Counted from the first letter of the stretch, positions 8,397-16,684 are shown. The stretch: DNA of 22,500 bases from Prorocentrum cordatum (GCA_963575745.1 CAUYUJ010004984.1:30001-52500), one strand, 5' to 3'. Made by a program: numbers and translations. Notes: generated by a model from the sequence alone, not told the origin.

Positions 8397-8976
8397 CCGC
8401 TGCGAGATGGAAGCAACCACGCTTGAGCGGCAAGCGCGCATCAGGCCGTCGGTAACGCCACCGACCATCAGTGACGGTGATTTCACGAAGTGTGTCACAT
8501 GCCTCGAAGAGTTCGCATGCCAAGACAAGGTGTGGAGGCTTCAATGTGGCCATACCTTCCATGCACAGTGTTGGGACATTGTAGCACACGCACACGTGGA
8601 GCGACAGCTGAAAGGTGCCCCAAGCGAGGCACCATGTGCCATCTGTAGAGGTGTAGGCATCATCGCAGCTGAGTCGAATTTCGCCCTTGTCGGGGGGCAC
8701 AATGCAGCGGATCGGCATGGCGAAATACTTCGCGGGGCAGATGAACTCAGAGACTTTCGTGAAGAGCTGAACCGTACCAGAGCCAGGATGATTGGCTCTA
8801 CAGCTACTGCAGGGGCACCTGCTGCTCCTGCGGGGCAACCTGCTGCACCTCCACACGTGGCCAAACCCGGCGACAACGACGCCAGCTGCGGACATGCCGA
8901 TGCCGCTGGTAGCCGAGTCAGTGGCCATTGCAGGGGCACTTGTTGCAGCGACGTCTGCGGGGTTGCCTGCGCATGA
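8344..8976 (+). pseudogene. RING-H2 finger domain of retroelement polyprotein
   Basis: Residues 50-101 form a complete C3H2C3 RING-H2 pattern: C50-x2-C53-x14-C68-x-H70-x2-H73-x2-C76-x21-C98-x2-C101, with the diagnostic LQCGHTFHAQCW core and CAIC end. RING-H2 proteins are mostly E3 ubiquitin ligases that recruit an E2 enzyme. The segment ending near residue 150 is an Arg/Glu helix. Residues 155-170 consist of two hairpin-coded AGAPA and AGQPA units (8809 and 8830). After about 8850 the better frame is the next one (8792-9589), implying a frame change. All eight metal ligands are intact in an otherwise decayed element. Confidence 0.65.
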
Positions 8977-9725
8977 TGCGCGGCTGAGACGCATGGAGAG
9001 ATCCACCGAGCCATCTGGCAGAGCGCGGGTTAACCCGCCACGCTCGCGCAGAACCGAGTGCCCAGTGAGTGTGCGCAGCGGCGCCAGCGTCATATCTGAG
9101 CGCGACATGCTGCGCGCGGTGCTGATGATCAGCGCGGGTGGCCAGGTCGCCGTGCGTGCCGACGAGGGCGCTTTTGATAACGTGCCGCTTATGCAGCAGC
9201 ATCCTTTTCGATGTGATGAGTACCCCGCTGAATGGAGTCTGCAACAGTATCCTATCACAGAGTGGGAGGCCAGGGGGTACATGAACGTCCTTACCTCGAT
9301 GACGAGGGACCAGTGGGTGCTGGATCACAGGCGCCGCAAGGGCATGCGCGGCACAGCGCTGTCTGCTGTGCCGGGCATATTCGGTGAGCGACATGAGTTA
9401 GCCTTAGCAGCGCGCAGTGGAACCATTTTTGATGGGACGCTGTCTATACTGCTGGACATCGGCAGCGACGTGAACATCATTGGTTTGAAAGCTGCGCAGA
9501 CATCCGAGCGAGTTTCACGCCCGCATGGTCACGACGCCAAGAAGCTGGACCTGAAGAAGATATTGTACGTAACCGGAGTGGACAATTGAGCCGCCGTTTG
9601 CAAGACGTCAACGCATTGCAAATTCACTTTCAAATTCAACGGCGACTCCGCGGGGGCACCCGCTATTGGCGGGCCAGATACCGACTCAGCCAATGTGGCA
9701 GAGGGGCCTGGTGAGAATATGCTCG
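8857..9725 (+). pseudogene. Retropepsin-like aspartic protease region
   Basis: The frame open at 8792-9589 becomes protein-like after about 8857 and ends in LSILLDIGSDVNIIGLKAAQ, the active-site strand-loop of retroviral-type aspartic proteases (usual form LLDTGS). The motif is DIG rather than DTG/DSG, which should damage catalysis. TGA at 9587-9589 interrupts the domain. The same phase continues with AAVCKTSTHCKFTF and, after an AGAPA hairpin at 9650, ENMLAILGLRSVANMRAI, the flap-distal Leu-Gly-Leu-Arg-Ser segment expected in this protease family. Role: cleaving the polyprotein inside the particle. Confidence 0.6.
9350..9372. repeat. 8-bp inverted repeat, 7-nt loop
   Basis: GGCACAGC (9350-9357), loop of 7 nt, GCTGTGCC (9365-9372). 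Perfect stem, unrelated in sequence to the AGXPA hairpins, just upstream of the protease active-site motif. May be chance within coding sequence. Confidence 0.6.
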
Positions 9726-9746
9726 CAATCCTGGGGCTGAGAAGCG

Positions 9747-10140
9747 TTGCGAACATGCGCGCCATCCGAATTCTTTGAACAGGGACATAAGAATATAGTC
9801 GTCCCAGGCACAGACCTGCACGGGCTCCTCCTTGGCAAGGGTGCGAGTGTGCTGGATCTGATAAAGACACCATCAGGGCACCCTGCGATCGTGCTTGACG
9901 AGCACGGGGAAGCAACGGAGGCCGATGGTTCGACAGCTTTTACCATCACTTCCAACCCTCAGTGCGAGGAGACGCCCGCGCTCATCAAGGAGACCACGGA
10001 CATGGAGCCGATTGCGGGGCAATTTGCTTCTAGCAGCGCGGGGGCACCTGCTTCTGTCGACGCCCGCGCATGCATGATGTCCCAGGGCGCCAAGGGCATC
10101 GGCTACTCCATCAACGAGGACGCTTTCATACGCGATCCAA
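9747..10140 (+). pseudogene. Distal protease segment, frame-shifted
   Basis: The upstream protease frame stops at 9776-9778. The next useful frame reads NIVVPGTDLHGLLLGKGASV and then TPSGHPAIVLDEHG. A Pro-Gly turn, then a charged strand, then APSGH-like and I/V-LDE is what follows the LGLRS segment in dinoflagellate copia proteases. Hairpins at 10014 and 10038 encode AGQFA and AGAPA in this phase. Coding becomes unclear after about 10140. Confidence 0.45.
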
Positions 10141-11845
10141 TCTATGGTGGACAACGCCCGCAAGATGCGGTGGCGCAGGAACGCAGTGCGCAGCGGCAAG
10201 CCCACGCCTGCCGATCAGGACTGCGCCGTGGGGAACCTGCAGGCGACGGTCTACCAGGCCATCTACGAGGAGGCCAGCAAGTGGGCGCCACCCAGCAGCC
10301 ACGCGGGGCAGGCCTGCCGCTGCGGGGCAACCCGCCGCATCGAGCGACACTGCCGAGAAGTGTGACGCATTTGCCTCGAGCAGCGGCTCAGGGGCCCATG
10401 GCGCGGGCATTTGGGCGCCCCCATCGCTTGAAAATGAGCGACGGGAGCAGGCGCGAGCCACGGTGCTTCGCGCTTGCCCGGACAGGCCGGACACTGAGGC
10501 GCTTTCTTCAGGCGCGGGGGCGCCTGCATCCCTTTCCCAGGCGCCGGCTGCGCGCGCCGGGGGCAACGGCGGGCCCGTCTGTGCGGCTGCCGCAGAAACG
10601 GGTCGCTCATCTTATCCATATTATCGTGTCTTTGTCATTGGGAACACGCGAACAGCTGGCGCTGAACTCCGAGCTCGACACGCAGAGGTTATGACCTCTA
10701 CTCGTACACAGTACTTGGGTGGCTTACCCATCGGGGAATTACCAACTACTGTGGGTGGCAACGCCTTCTGAGTGGTATGTGCCACTGTCTGGAAAGCGGT
10801 CGGTGCCGCATTGCCATCGCATCCAAAATCTCACGGTCAAAACTCGGGCGTCACGCATGTCTATTGTACTTCTGGGACTTCCAGGGCACTTCTGGAGAAT
10901 GGGCCCCATGTTGCTACTATTAAAGATGTAGGCCTACAGGTCATGCGAATGCGTTGTTGTCACTTTGGTCTGAAGTTCGATCGTTCGAGCCGTTTACCGA
11001 GCGGTCCGTACTTGCAGGTGGCGACCACTTACGTGCGCAGCCCCGCCAACCCGTGGAAACGCACGTGCCGTGTCGCGGGGGAACCTGCTCAACGAGCAGA
11101 GCAGGAGTTAGACTGGCACGGCCAAGGCGCCCAGAGGGCGGAATGGCAAAACAAACAATGGCTATAAGGACTGCAAGGCTGATTGACCAAATAGACCGTC
11201 GCAAGCACAGGAAAGTCATGCAGGTGCTGCACACAGCGTACACACTCGAGTGGATAAAGGAGTTCGGTCTTACGTCCAGCCTCCCAAGAATGGCCCTGAT
11301 TTGGACCATGTGGTACGCTGTGCGACGATGAGCCTCGACGACAATACTATCATGCAGGACATCAAGGTTCAGGATCAACCTATCGGGTGCAATTACAATG
11401 CACCGTTACCGAGCGGTGTGACGAACATTCGTACTCGACTGTGCTGGAAGCCGCTGGCACCAGTCCTACTCGGAAACGAGGGGCAGCGACAATGCCCAAG
11501 GCGAGTCACGACCGTCGATGACGATCATCTTCCTCCCCCCTCGGTTGAGCGCGGCCGCGCGCTCGCTGCCCCCCATTCCCGAATTTCCGAATTTCCGACG
11601 CTTACTTTACCCGATAACGAGCAACAGCAGACAGCATCACCTACCGATGCCCGGATAAAGCAGAAAGGAAAGCAGAAAGTTGACAAATAATCCATTATCA
11701 TTCCACGCAGGATACCCAAGACGGTCGAAGACGGCAGGGGCGATTGCGGCGAGGACCTGAAGGGCTTCGGGCGTGGAGCACAGTGCACTGGCATCCCCCT
11801 AGACTCCGACAGTGACGAAGACGAAAAAACCTTCATTACATTACC
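10141..11845 (+). pseudogene. Unrecognised, heavily frame-shifted polyprotein region
   Basis: Protein-like pieces appear in changing frames: NLQATVYQAIYEEASKWAPP (frame of 10144), YRVFVIGNTRTAGAELRARH (frame of 10070), AEQELDWHGQGAQRAEWQN (ending 11167), ARLIDQIDRRKHRKVMQVLH (frame of 10954), and SLDDNTIMQDIKVQDQPIG with a polar Lys-rich tail ending at 11690. At least four frame changes are implied. Most pieces are charged helices. No domain is recognised. Hairpins occur at 10322, 10514 and 11075. The position between protease and the methyltransferase-like block suggests a linker region of the polyprotein. Confidence 0.35.
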
Positions 11846-11846
11846 G

Positions 11847-12480
11847 GCGGGGTTACCCGCGGACTCACGCGTTGATGCGTTCTCCATGATCCCAACCTTG
11901 TGTTACGGACGAAACAACAAGTTCGACGCGCTGGAACTATGTGGTGGTGACGGGGGAATGTCGCAGATATCCCGCAGGCGAGGTTTATTCTCAGGGGGAA
12001 ACCTCGACAAACGTTCTTGTGTTGACCTTGGAAACAAGGAAGTCCAGGATGCAGTAATGCACTGCTTGGACTTGTGTTTTGTGAAAGTTGTTATACTATA
12101 GCTCAACTGCAGAACGACTGGATGACCTTCTTCAATTTAAAGGTCAAGTATGACACGTGGCATGAACATCGCAAGGACATTCTTCCACACATTAATTTTG
12201 TGGAAGGGTTGCCGTGCGCCAAGACGACCTCCGACGGTTGCGCCTGCGAGAACAACCAGTTGGTTTGGGTGGATGAAAAAACCACCATGGACGACATCGG
12301 CCAAACGCGCGGGCACTCGCACATTCAACGTGGACCAGTGCACCGCGGGTCTCCGTGACTCCCTTGGTGTTTTTAACGGGAAAGTATTGAGTTAATGGCC
12401 AAACACCGCCTACTGCTAACACCCTTCGAGAGTAGACGGTGCGCGGGCCATCATCAACATGCCCCGGTTTGCAACAGGGA
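11847..12480 (+). pseudogene. Methyltransferase-like (Rossmann) domain of retroelement
   Basis: The frame open around 11886 reads FDALELCGGDGGMSQISRRR, then SGGNLDKRSCVDLG and QDAVMHCLDLCFVKVVIL. A hydrophobic strand ending in Glu/Asp-Leu-C-x-G-x-GG followed by a second strand ending in Asp is motif I/II of SAM-dependent methyltransferases, closest to C5-cytosine enzymes (F-x-G-x-GG). After TAG 12099-12101 the same phase gives LNCRTTG, in the place where cytosine methyltransferases carry the Pro-Cys catalytic loop. Further pieces (YDTWHEHRKDILPHINFVE at 12149; VDQCTAGLRDSLGV near 12330; FESRRCAGHHQHAP near 12427) lie in other frames. Capture of cytosine methyltransferases by retrotransposons is known in dinoflagellates. 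This copy is dead. The fold call is tentative. Confidence 0.4.
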
Positions 12481-12865
12481 AGATGCAGTTTACATGTTCT
12501 CAGTAAATCGCGATCCTATTCATGATCAGCCTCATGCATCTTCTGTTCTTGTTTCGAACACACGCGGATTCGATATTATGACCCAGCCATCTTTCGACAT
12601 CCCGACGGAAACAGGCAGACATGCTGCTGAACTGACTGCGGGGCAACCTGCTTCGAGCGGAGCAGGCAGCTTGGACGACCACAGACGTTTACCAAAAATA
12701 GTGGCTAGACGAGGACGGCAGCAAGGAGGAGGCCCACCTCCACCATCACTTGCGGGGAACCCAGCTGCTCGTCCAAGGCTTCCAGACTGGTCCAGGTTCG
12801 ATGTGCAAACTGGCTCGCAGAATTCGCGTGGCTTTGACCCAGGCGCGGCAACGCGCGAGTTGTGA
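12481..12865 (+). pseudogene. Linker between methyltransferase-like block and integrase
   Basis: The C-terminal part of the frame 12395-12865 is a polar segment with AELTAGQPASSGAG and SLAGNPAARPRLPDW. The two AGXPA units are hairpins 12638 and 12752. A perfect GCGCG-GCAA-CGCGC palindrome lies at 12843-12856. No domain recognised. It ends at TGA 12863-12865 just before the integrase. Confidence 0.35.
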
Positions 12866-14015
12866 AAACTATACTTGCGGTGGTTCCACGCCAAAGAGCT
12901 TAATCTGATACCCATCTTAACAAAAGCTGGTCTGGACAGCGTTAGGCTAAACTTTATAAGAGGCGTCTGTGAGACATGCCGGGGGCGCAGGGCTTCGGAG
13001 AAACCAGGACATTTCGTCGTGCCGTCTATTGCGCTACCAGGCAAGTTCAATGATGAAGTCGAATTCGATAGGATGTTCTACGAACAGGAACGCAGTATAT
13101 TTCATAGAATCGATCGCTGCATTCGATGCGGCGCAGGAATCGAGATACCAGACAAAACCATGACCATCATCTCAGACGAATACCATCAGTGCTGGCCGCA
13201 AATTGGACCTGCCAGAGTACTTCACTCAAACTGGGAAGATGCACTCAATGACGACGCCGCAAAGGCAGTACTTAAGGCTTATAAGGCAAAAGGCACTGAG
13301 CTGAGGAGTGCGCGTGTACAACACGCTACGACCAGTGAAGCCAGAAGTGGAGCACTACGACACCTACTTCACGTCATGGAGCCTGAAGTCAACAGGTTAA
13401 ATATTCCTTGCGTTCACCCGTCTACTGCATGAAGCCTTGTCTGCCGCCAGCGCGCTGTTTACTACAATGAGGTATCTCCATGCAACGCGCTGTTCTGCCG
13501 ACGACCGGTGGCGGCCTGTTCTGGGCCACGAACCGCAGAGAGAGACATCCGACCACTCTCGAGAACAGACTATCCGCCAGGTAAGCACTGAGGCCGTTCC
13601 TGAAGCCTCTGCAGTAGCAGAGACGAACCGTGCAGTAGGGCCCAGGACTACTATCACTGGTCAGCATTACCATGGCGAGTGAGATCTGGTTAACTTGCAT
13701 CGTCCCACTATTACAGAAGTCGACTGGGGTGACTGGACTGGACCCTTCCCGGTCGCGCGGAATGACACCGACAGGGGTCAGGTCGCCATGGGAGTGGGGA
13801 GCCGCGATGTACGAGCCCAGCGCGGTGCTGCGCGACATTCAGTATACATTGAAGCCTTGGTCGCTCGAGAGATTGGCCCGGACAACGCAGCATCTCGGAC
13901 TGCGTTGGCATTCGTAGCCAGTCTACCTGCGGGGCGACCTTTTACGACATTTTGGGTACCTCCCGACCAAAAAGGGAATACTCCAGATGACGAGTGTAAG
14001 CCGACTGTCTCCTAG
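12866..14015 (+). pseudogene. Copia-type integrase (DD35E), catalytic Asp changed
   Basis: The frame 12875-13432 begins LRWFHAKELN and carries VCETC and RRASEKPGHFVVPSI, remnants of the HHCC zinc domain. The catalytic core follows: EFDRMFY with D65, VLHSNWEDAL with N119 where the second Asp is expected, and TTSEARSGALRHL with E155. Spacing N119-x35-E155 is exactly DD35E. After TGA 13430-13432 the same phase gives VYYNEVSPCNALFCRRP. The C-terminal part moves to another frame (13437-13682, TGA, 13695-14015) with AETNRAV, DWGDWTGPFPVARND and DNAASRTALAFVASLPAG, the strand-rich DNA-binding end. Role: insertion of cDNA into chromosomes. Asp-to-Asn plus three breaks make it inactive. Confidence 0.65.
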
Positions 14016-14023
14016 GGTGCATT

Positions 14024-14308
14024 TTGCTCTTCAGTACCTTTACCAGCAACTTCTTTCATATCGAGAACGTAGTTTCTGTCCTGTTGGCTAAGAGTATTCA
14101 GAAGCTACCTCCGGTGACTAATGCTGACAGTTGTGCGTTGGTGCATTATGACAACGACGTGAGCCCAAACTTCCACTACTACGAAGCCGAAGGCACTGCC
14201 TTACACATACATGACATAATTGCATCAGCACATTCATGGATAATGCAGAGCACACAACCTCAAGCGGGCTTCGGCCAATACATGACGAGGTTCGAAGAAC
14301 TGGCCGAC
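14024..14308 (+). pseudogene. Post-integrase polyprotein fragment, end of element
   Basis: The frame 14024-14350 reads AKSIQKLPPVTNADSCALVH, then SPNFHYYEAEGTALHIHD and ASAHSWIMQ. This is consistent with the spacer that leads from integrase to reverse transcriptase in dinoflagellate copia-like polyproteins. From about 14308 the sequence turns into TCTCGCGGG-type short repeats and coding ends. No reverse transcriptase motif (such as YVDD) is found on either strand downstream. Confidence 0.4.
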
Positions 14309-14573
14309 GTCTCGCGGGTGTCTCGCGGGCGTTCCGTCGGTGTCCCGTAGTGTTTTGTGCTCTATGCTATGCTAGTGCGCGTGCTGCGCGACGCGACGCC
14401 TTACTATGGTATGCGATGTTATGGTCTGCGATGTTGTGCGATGCGATGCTATGCTATGCTATGCTATGCGGTGGTGTGCTATGCGAGGGTGTCCCGTGGC
14501 GCGGGGGTGTCCCGTGGTGTTCCGTGGTGTTCCGTGGCGTGGGGATTGTCCGTGCTATGCTATACGATGCAGT
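14309..14573. repeat. Short-unit satellites: GTGTCCCGTGG and TATGC types
   Basis: Degenerate GTGTCYCGYGG units (14309-14350 and 14487-14545) flank a TATGC/GATGC array (about 14360-14486) with ATGCTATGCTATGCTATGC at its core. ORFs here are repeat translations and are not called. Confidence 0.8.
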
Positions 14574-15440
14574 GCTATCGATTGTGAGATCGATCGTGGG
14601 ATCGATCGTGGGAGATGCTGACCCCGATCGCGTGGCTGATCGTGCATGTCGATTGTGAAAACAATGGTTATATATCGATCGGTAGCGACATCGATAAAAT
14701 GAAGGATATAGATAATGATGTATATATATATATATATATCATGCGATCGAATGGTAGGTCGGTCGTGAGATACATCGTGATATCGACAGTTGGGTAGAGA
14801 CCCAAAGCGACAGTGATATCGCTGGATCAAGCGATAGTGAGATCACAAGCGATGCCGGTGGTGCGCCCGATAGGTAGGGACGTCGAAACATAGCGGGGGA
14901 CCGATCGTGAAATCGATAGTGGGAGCGTTTGCGGGGTCGGTATATAGTGAGATCGATAGTGGTTCCCCGGGGTGTCCTGCAGTTTCTCGCGGTGCCTTGT
15001 GATTTCGAATGTTCTGCGTCTGTGCATCTCAGAGAAGCGCGCGGGCCAACGATTGCCGCCTGGTGTTGCCGGTTGCCCAGGTGATTCCCGCTGGGTGCCT
15101 CGTTTGGTTCCAGTGGGGTCCCGCGGTGCCCCGTGAAATCGATGGTGCGATCGATAGCGAGGTCCCTTGTGAGATCGGTAGACTATGTGGTCGATCGATA
15201 AAAAGGGAGCTCTTTTGTGAGATCGATGACGTGGTCGATTTGGATATCGATTGTGAAACCGATACTTTGAATTACAGGTAGACTGACAGCGAGATCTATC
15301 GCGATATCGTTCGATGAGTAGACAGGGCGCTCCATATTGATATCGCTAGTGAGATCGATGGTGGGATCGATGGATGGCGAGTTCTGTAGACAGAACGAGG
15401 GCACGAGCGAGACCGATAGTAGCATCGGTCGGAACATCGA
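14574..15440. repeat. Degenerate GATCGAT-rich satellite
   Basis: Imperfect units close to GTGAGATCGATAGTGGGATCGAT recur across the block, for example near 14583, 14606, 14909, 14949, 15137, 15217, 15349. Interspersed are GGTGCCCCGTG-like pieces related to the preceding satellite and a TA run at 14720-14738. GATC and ATCGAT sites are very dense. No gene is supported. Confidence 0.75.
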
Positions 15441-16612
15441 TCTGTCGCCAGCTTGCACGCGCATTGCCGGCGTCGCCGCCGTCGCAACAAACGCAGCAGT
15501 CATTCGTAGGTGTCCCGATGCTGCTCCGATGCGCTTTGGCCCTCCGCTCGCTCGGGCGGGCGGGCGGGCGCCGCGGCGGTTGAAGCGCGTGTTTTGGAGC
15601 GCCGCGCCAACGACTTCTCGCGGCGCGCCGTGCGCGGCGACAGTGCATCCACGCTGTCGCAGCGGGAAAAGTGGATGCCATGAAGGCGTGCGAGGCGCGC
15701 CCCCGTCGGAGTTCTTCCTTCGCCCGGCGCGCTGGGCAGTCGCTTCGGCCCTGCCGTTGGCGGACGTGCCTGGCGTCGACGCAGGGTGCCGGGCTCTGCC
15801 GGTGCGCGCCCCGGCGCGACGCCAGACGCTGGCGCGCGCGCCTCGGCCTGCGCACGGGCGTCTGCGCGCGCGCGGCGGGGAGTGTGGCCCGCGGCGGATC
15901 GGTCGCGAGAAATGGGGCTCCAACCGAGCGATGGGCGCAACGAGCTAGCTCTAGCCGCCCAGGGGTCCGCAGTTTTTCGCGCCGAGCCGCGCAGAGTTCA
16001 GCGGGGGCCCCAGGGGCCCGAAAGGAGCGACCACAGCATGGGCGAGCCGTGAGGTTGTCCTTGGGGTGCGCACGAAGGTCGCGCCGGGCTCCGCCGGCGC
16101 GTCGGGCGCCGCCGCCAGCTCGGGGGTCGGGACTGCCCCTTCCGCAGGGGGGCGGCGCTGAGCGTGCGGGGCGCGGGGTGGGGCGGCGGAGTTGCCGGCG
16201 CGCGCGGGGAGGGGGTGGCGGCTGGGCGGGGAAGGACTGCGCGGCCAGCGGCGCTTGGCTGAACCCTTTCGGGCTGATCTGCCGACCGATCGCTGGGGCG
16301 GCCGGGGCGACGTGGCCGGGCCGCCGCGGCTCAGTCGGGCGAGCTGCCCGTCGCCGTCGCCGCCGCAGACGAACGTCGCCGAGGCGCTCTCCGACGGAGA
16401 GCTCATGCGGGGGCGACGATCTGAGGCGCTGCGCGCTCGGGGGGCTGGCGATTCCTCTCGCCCGGGCAGGCGGCGGGCGGCGGGGTCGCGTGCCCGATGA
16501 CTTTCTTTTCTGGGCCGGCGCCGGCGCCTGCGGCGGCGGGTGGCGGCGGCGGGGTGCGTCGACGAGGACGACGGCGACGACGACGATGACGACGACGACG
16601 CTCTGCCACCGT
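15441..16612. other. GC-rich block, open on both strands, no gene supported
   Basis: Strongly GC-rich sequence with long open frames on both strands: a 430-residue minus frame and a 337-residue plus frame. Both read as Arg/Ala/Pro or Arg/Gly low complexity, as expected when stop codons are rare, and no domain is seen. A (GAC)n run near 16559-16602 gives a poly-Asp stretch. It could be a CpG-island-like or satellite region. Confidence 0.5.
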
Positions 16613-16619
16613 GCTTTGG

Positions 16620-16684
16620 TTTTGGGCCAGAGTCCCAATGGATGCCTCTTGGGGTCTCGTCGGACGGCTCTCGGGGGCCTCTGA
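16620..16684. repeat. Left 65-bp direct repeat flanking the GGT array
   Basis: Starts TTTTGGGCCAGAG and ends TCGGGGGCCTCTGA. By eye about nine mismatches separate it from the copy at 17992-18056. Both share AATGGATGCCTCTTG and GGTCTCGTC. Confidence 0.85.

Larger units (their letters stand above)
3023..13942 (+). repeat. Dispersed 14-nt hairpin family encoding AGXPA
   Basis: The unit is a 5-bp stem with a 4-nt loop. GCGGG-N4-CCCGC starts at 3194, 4089, 4385, 5421, 7428, 8283, 9025, 9650, 10322, 11847. GCGGG-N4-CCTGC (G-T wobble) starts at 5394, 5602, 8830, 8957, 10038, 10514, 11075, 12638. GCAGG-N4-CCTGC (compensated pair) starts at 3023, 3967, 8809. Damaged copies are at 3898, 4415, 5949, 5982, 7304, 8310, 8930, 10014, 10217, 10303, 12752, 13929. 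Loops include GCAA, GAAA, GGCA, GACA, GGCG, GTTA. Read from the first base as codons the unit gives Ala-Gly-X-Pro-Ala. That phase agrees with the locally supported frame in most copies, including Gag (3023, 3194), Tpt1 ORF (5949, 5982), protease (9650) and methyltransferase-like block (11847). 5602 and 9025 do not fit. Confidence 0.85.
2427..14308 (+). mobile_element. Decayed Ty1/copia-type retroelement with extra domains, RT missing
   Basis: A single + strand series of degenerate coding blocks runs in the order Gag (2427), CCHC knuckle (3607), Tpt1/KptA domain (6360-7000), RING-H2 (8491-8646), aspartic protease (9437), methyltransferase-like fold (11922) and DD35E integrase (12875). Protease before integrase with a copia-like integrase fits Pseudoviridae-type order, and reverse transcriptase plus RNase H should follow but are absent. 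Stops and frame changes occur in almost every block, so the copy is dead. No LTR pair, primer-binding site or target duplication was identified, so the boundaries are simply the first and last recognisable coding sequence. The block is dense in 14-nt AGXPA hairpins, which are absent outside it. Confidence 0.75.

Noticed and set aside
8347-9282. 311-residue minus-strand ORF opposite the RING-H2 block
   Set aside because: The plus strand shows a full RING-H2 ligand set and protease motif; the antisense frame has no motif.
10990-11415. TTACCGAGCGGT occurring twice (about 10996 and 11406)
   Set aside because: Only 12 bases and probably coincident coding of Leu-Pro-Ser-Gly; no further similarity around either copy.
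3023-13942. CRISPR array as explanation of the repeated short palindromes
   Set aside because: Spacing is irregular (tens to thousands of bases), repeats are 14 nt and phased to coding frames, and the setting is a eukaryotic retroelement.
15346-16638. 430-residue minus-strand ORF
   Set aside because: Arg/Ala/Pro low complexity from a GC-rich block in which stop codons are rare; an equally long frame exists on the other strand and no domain is visible.
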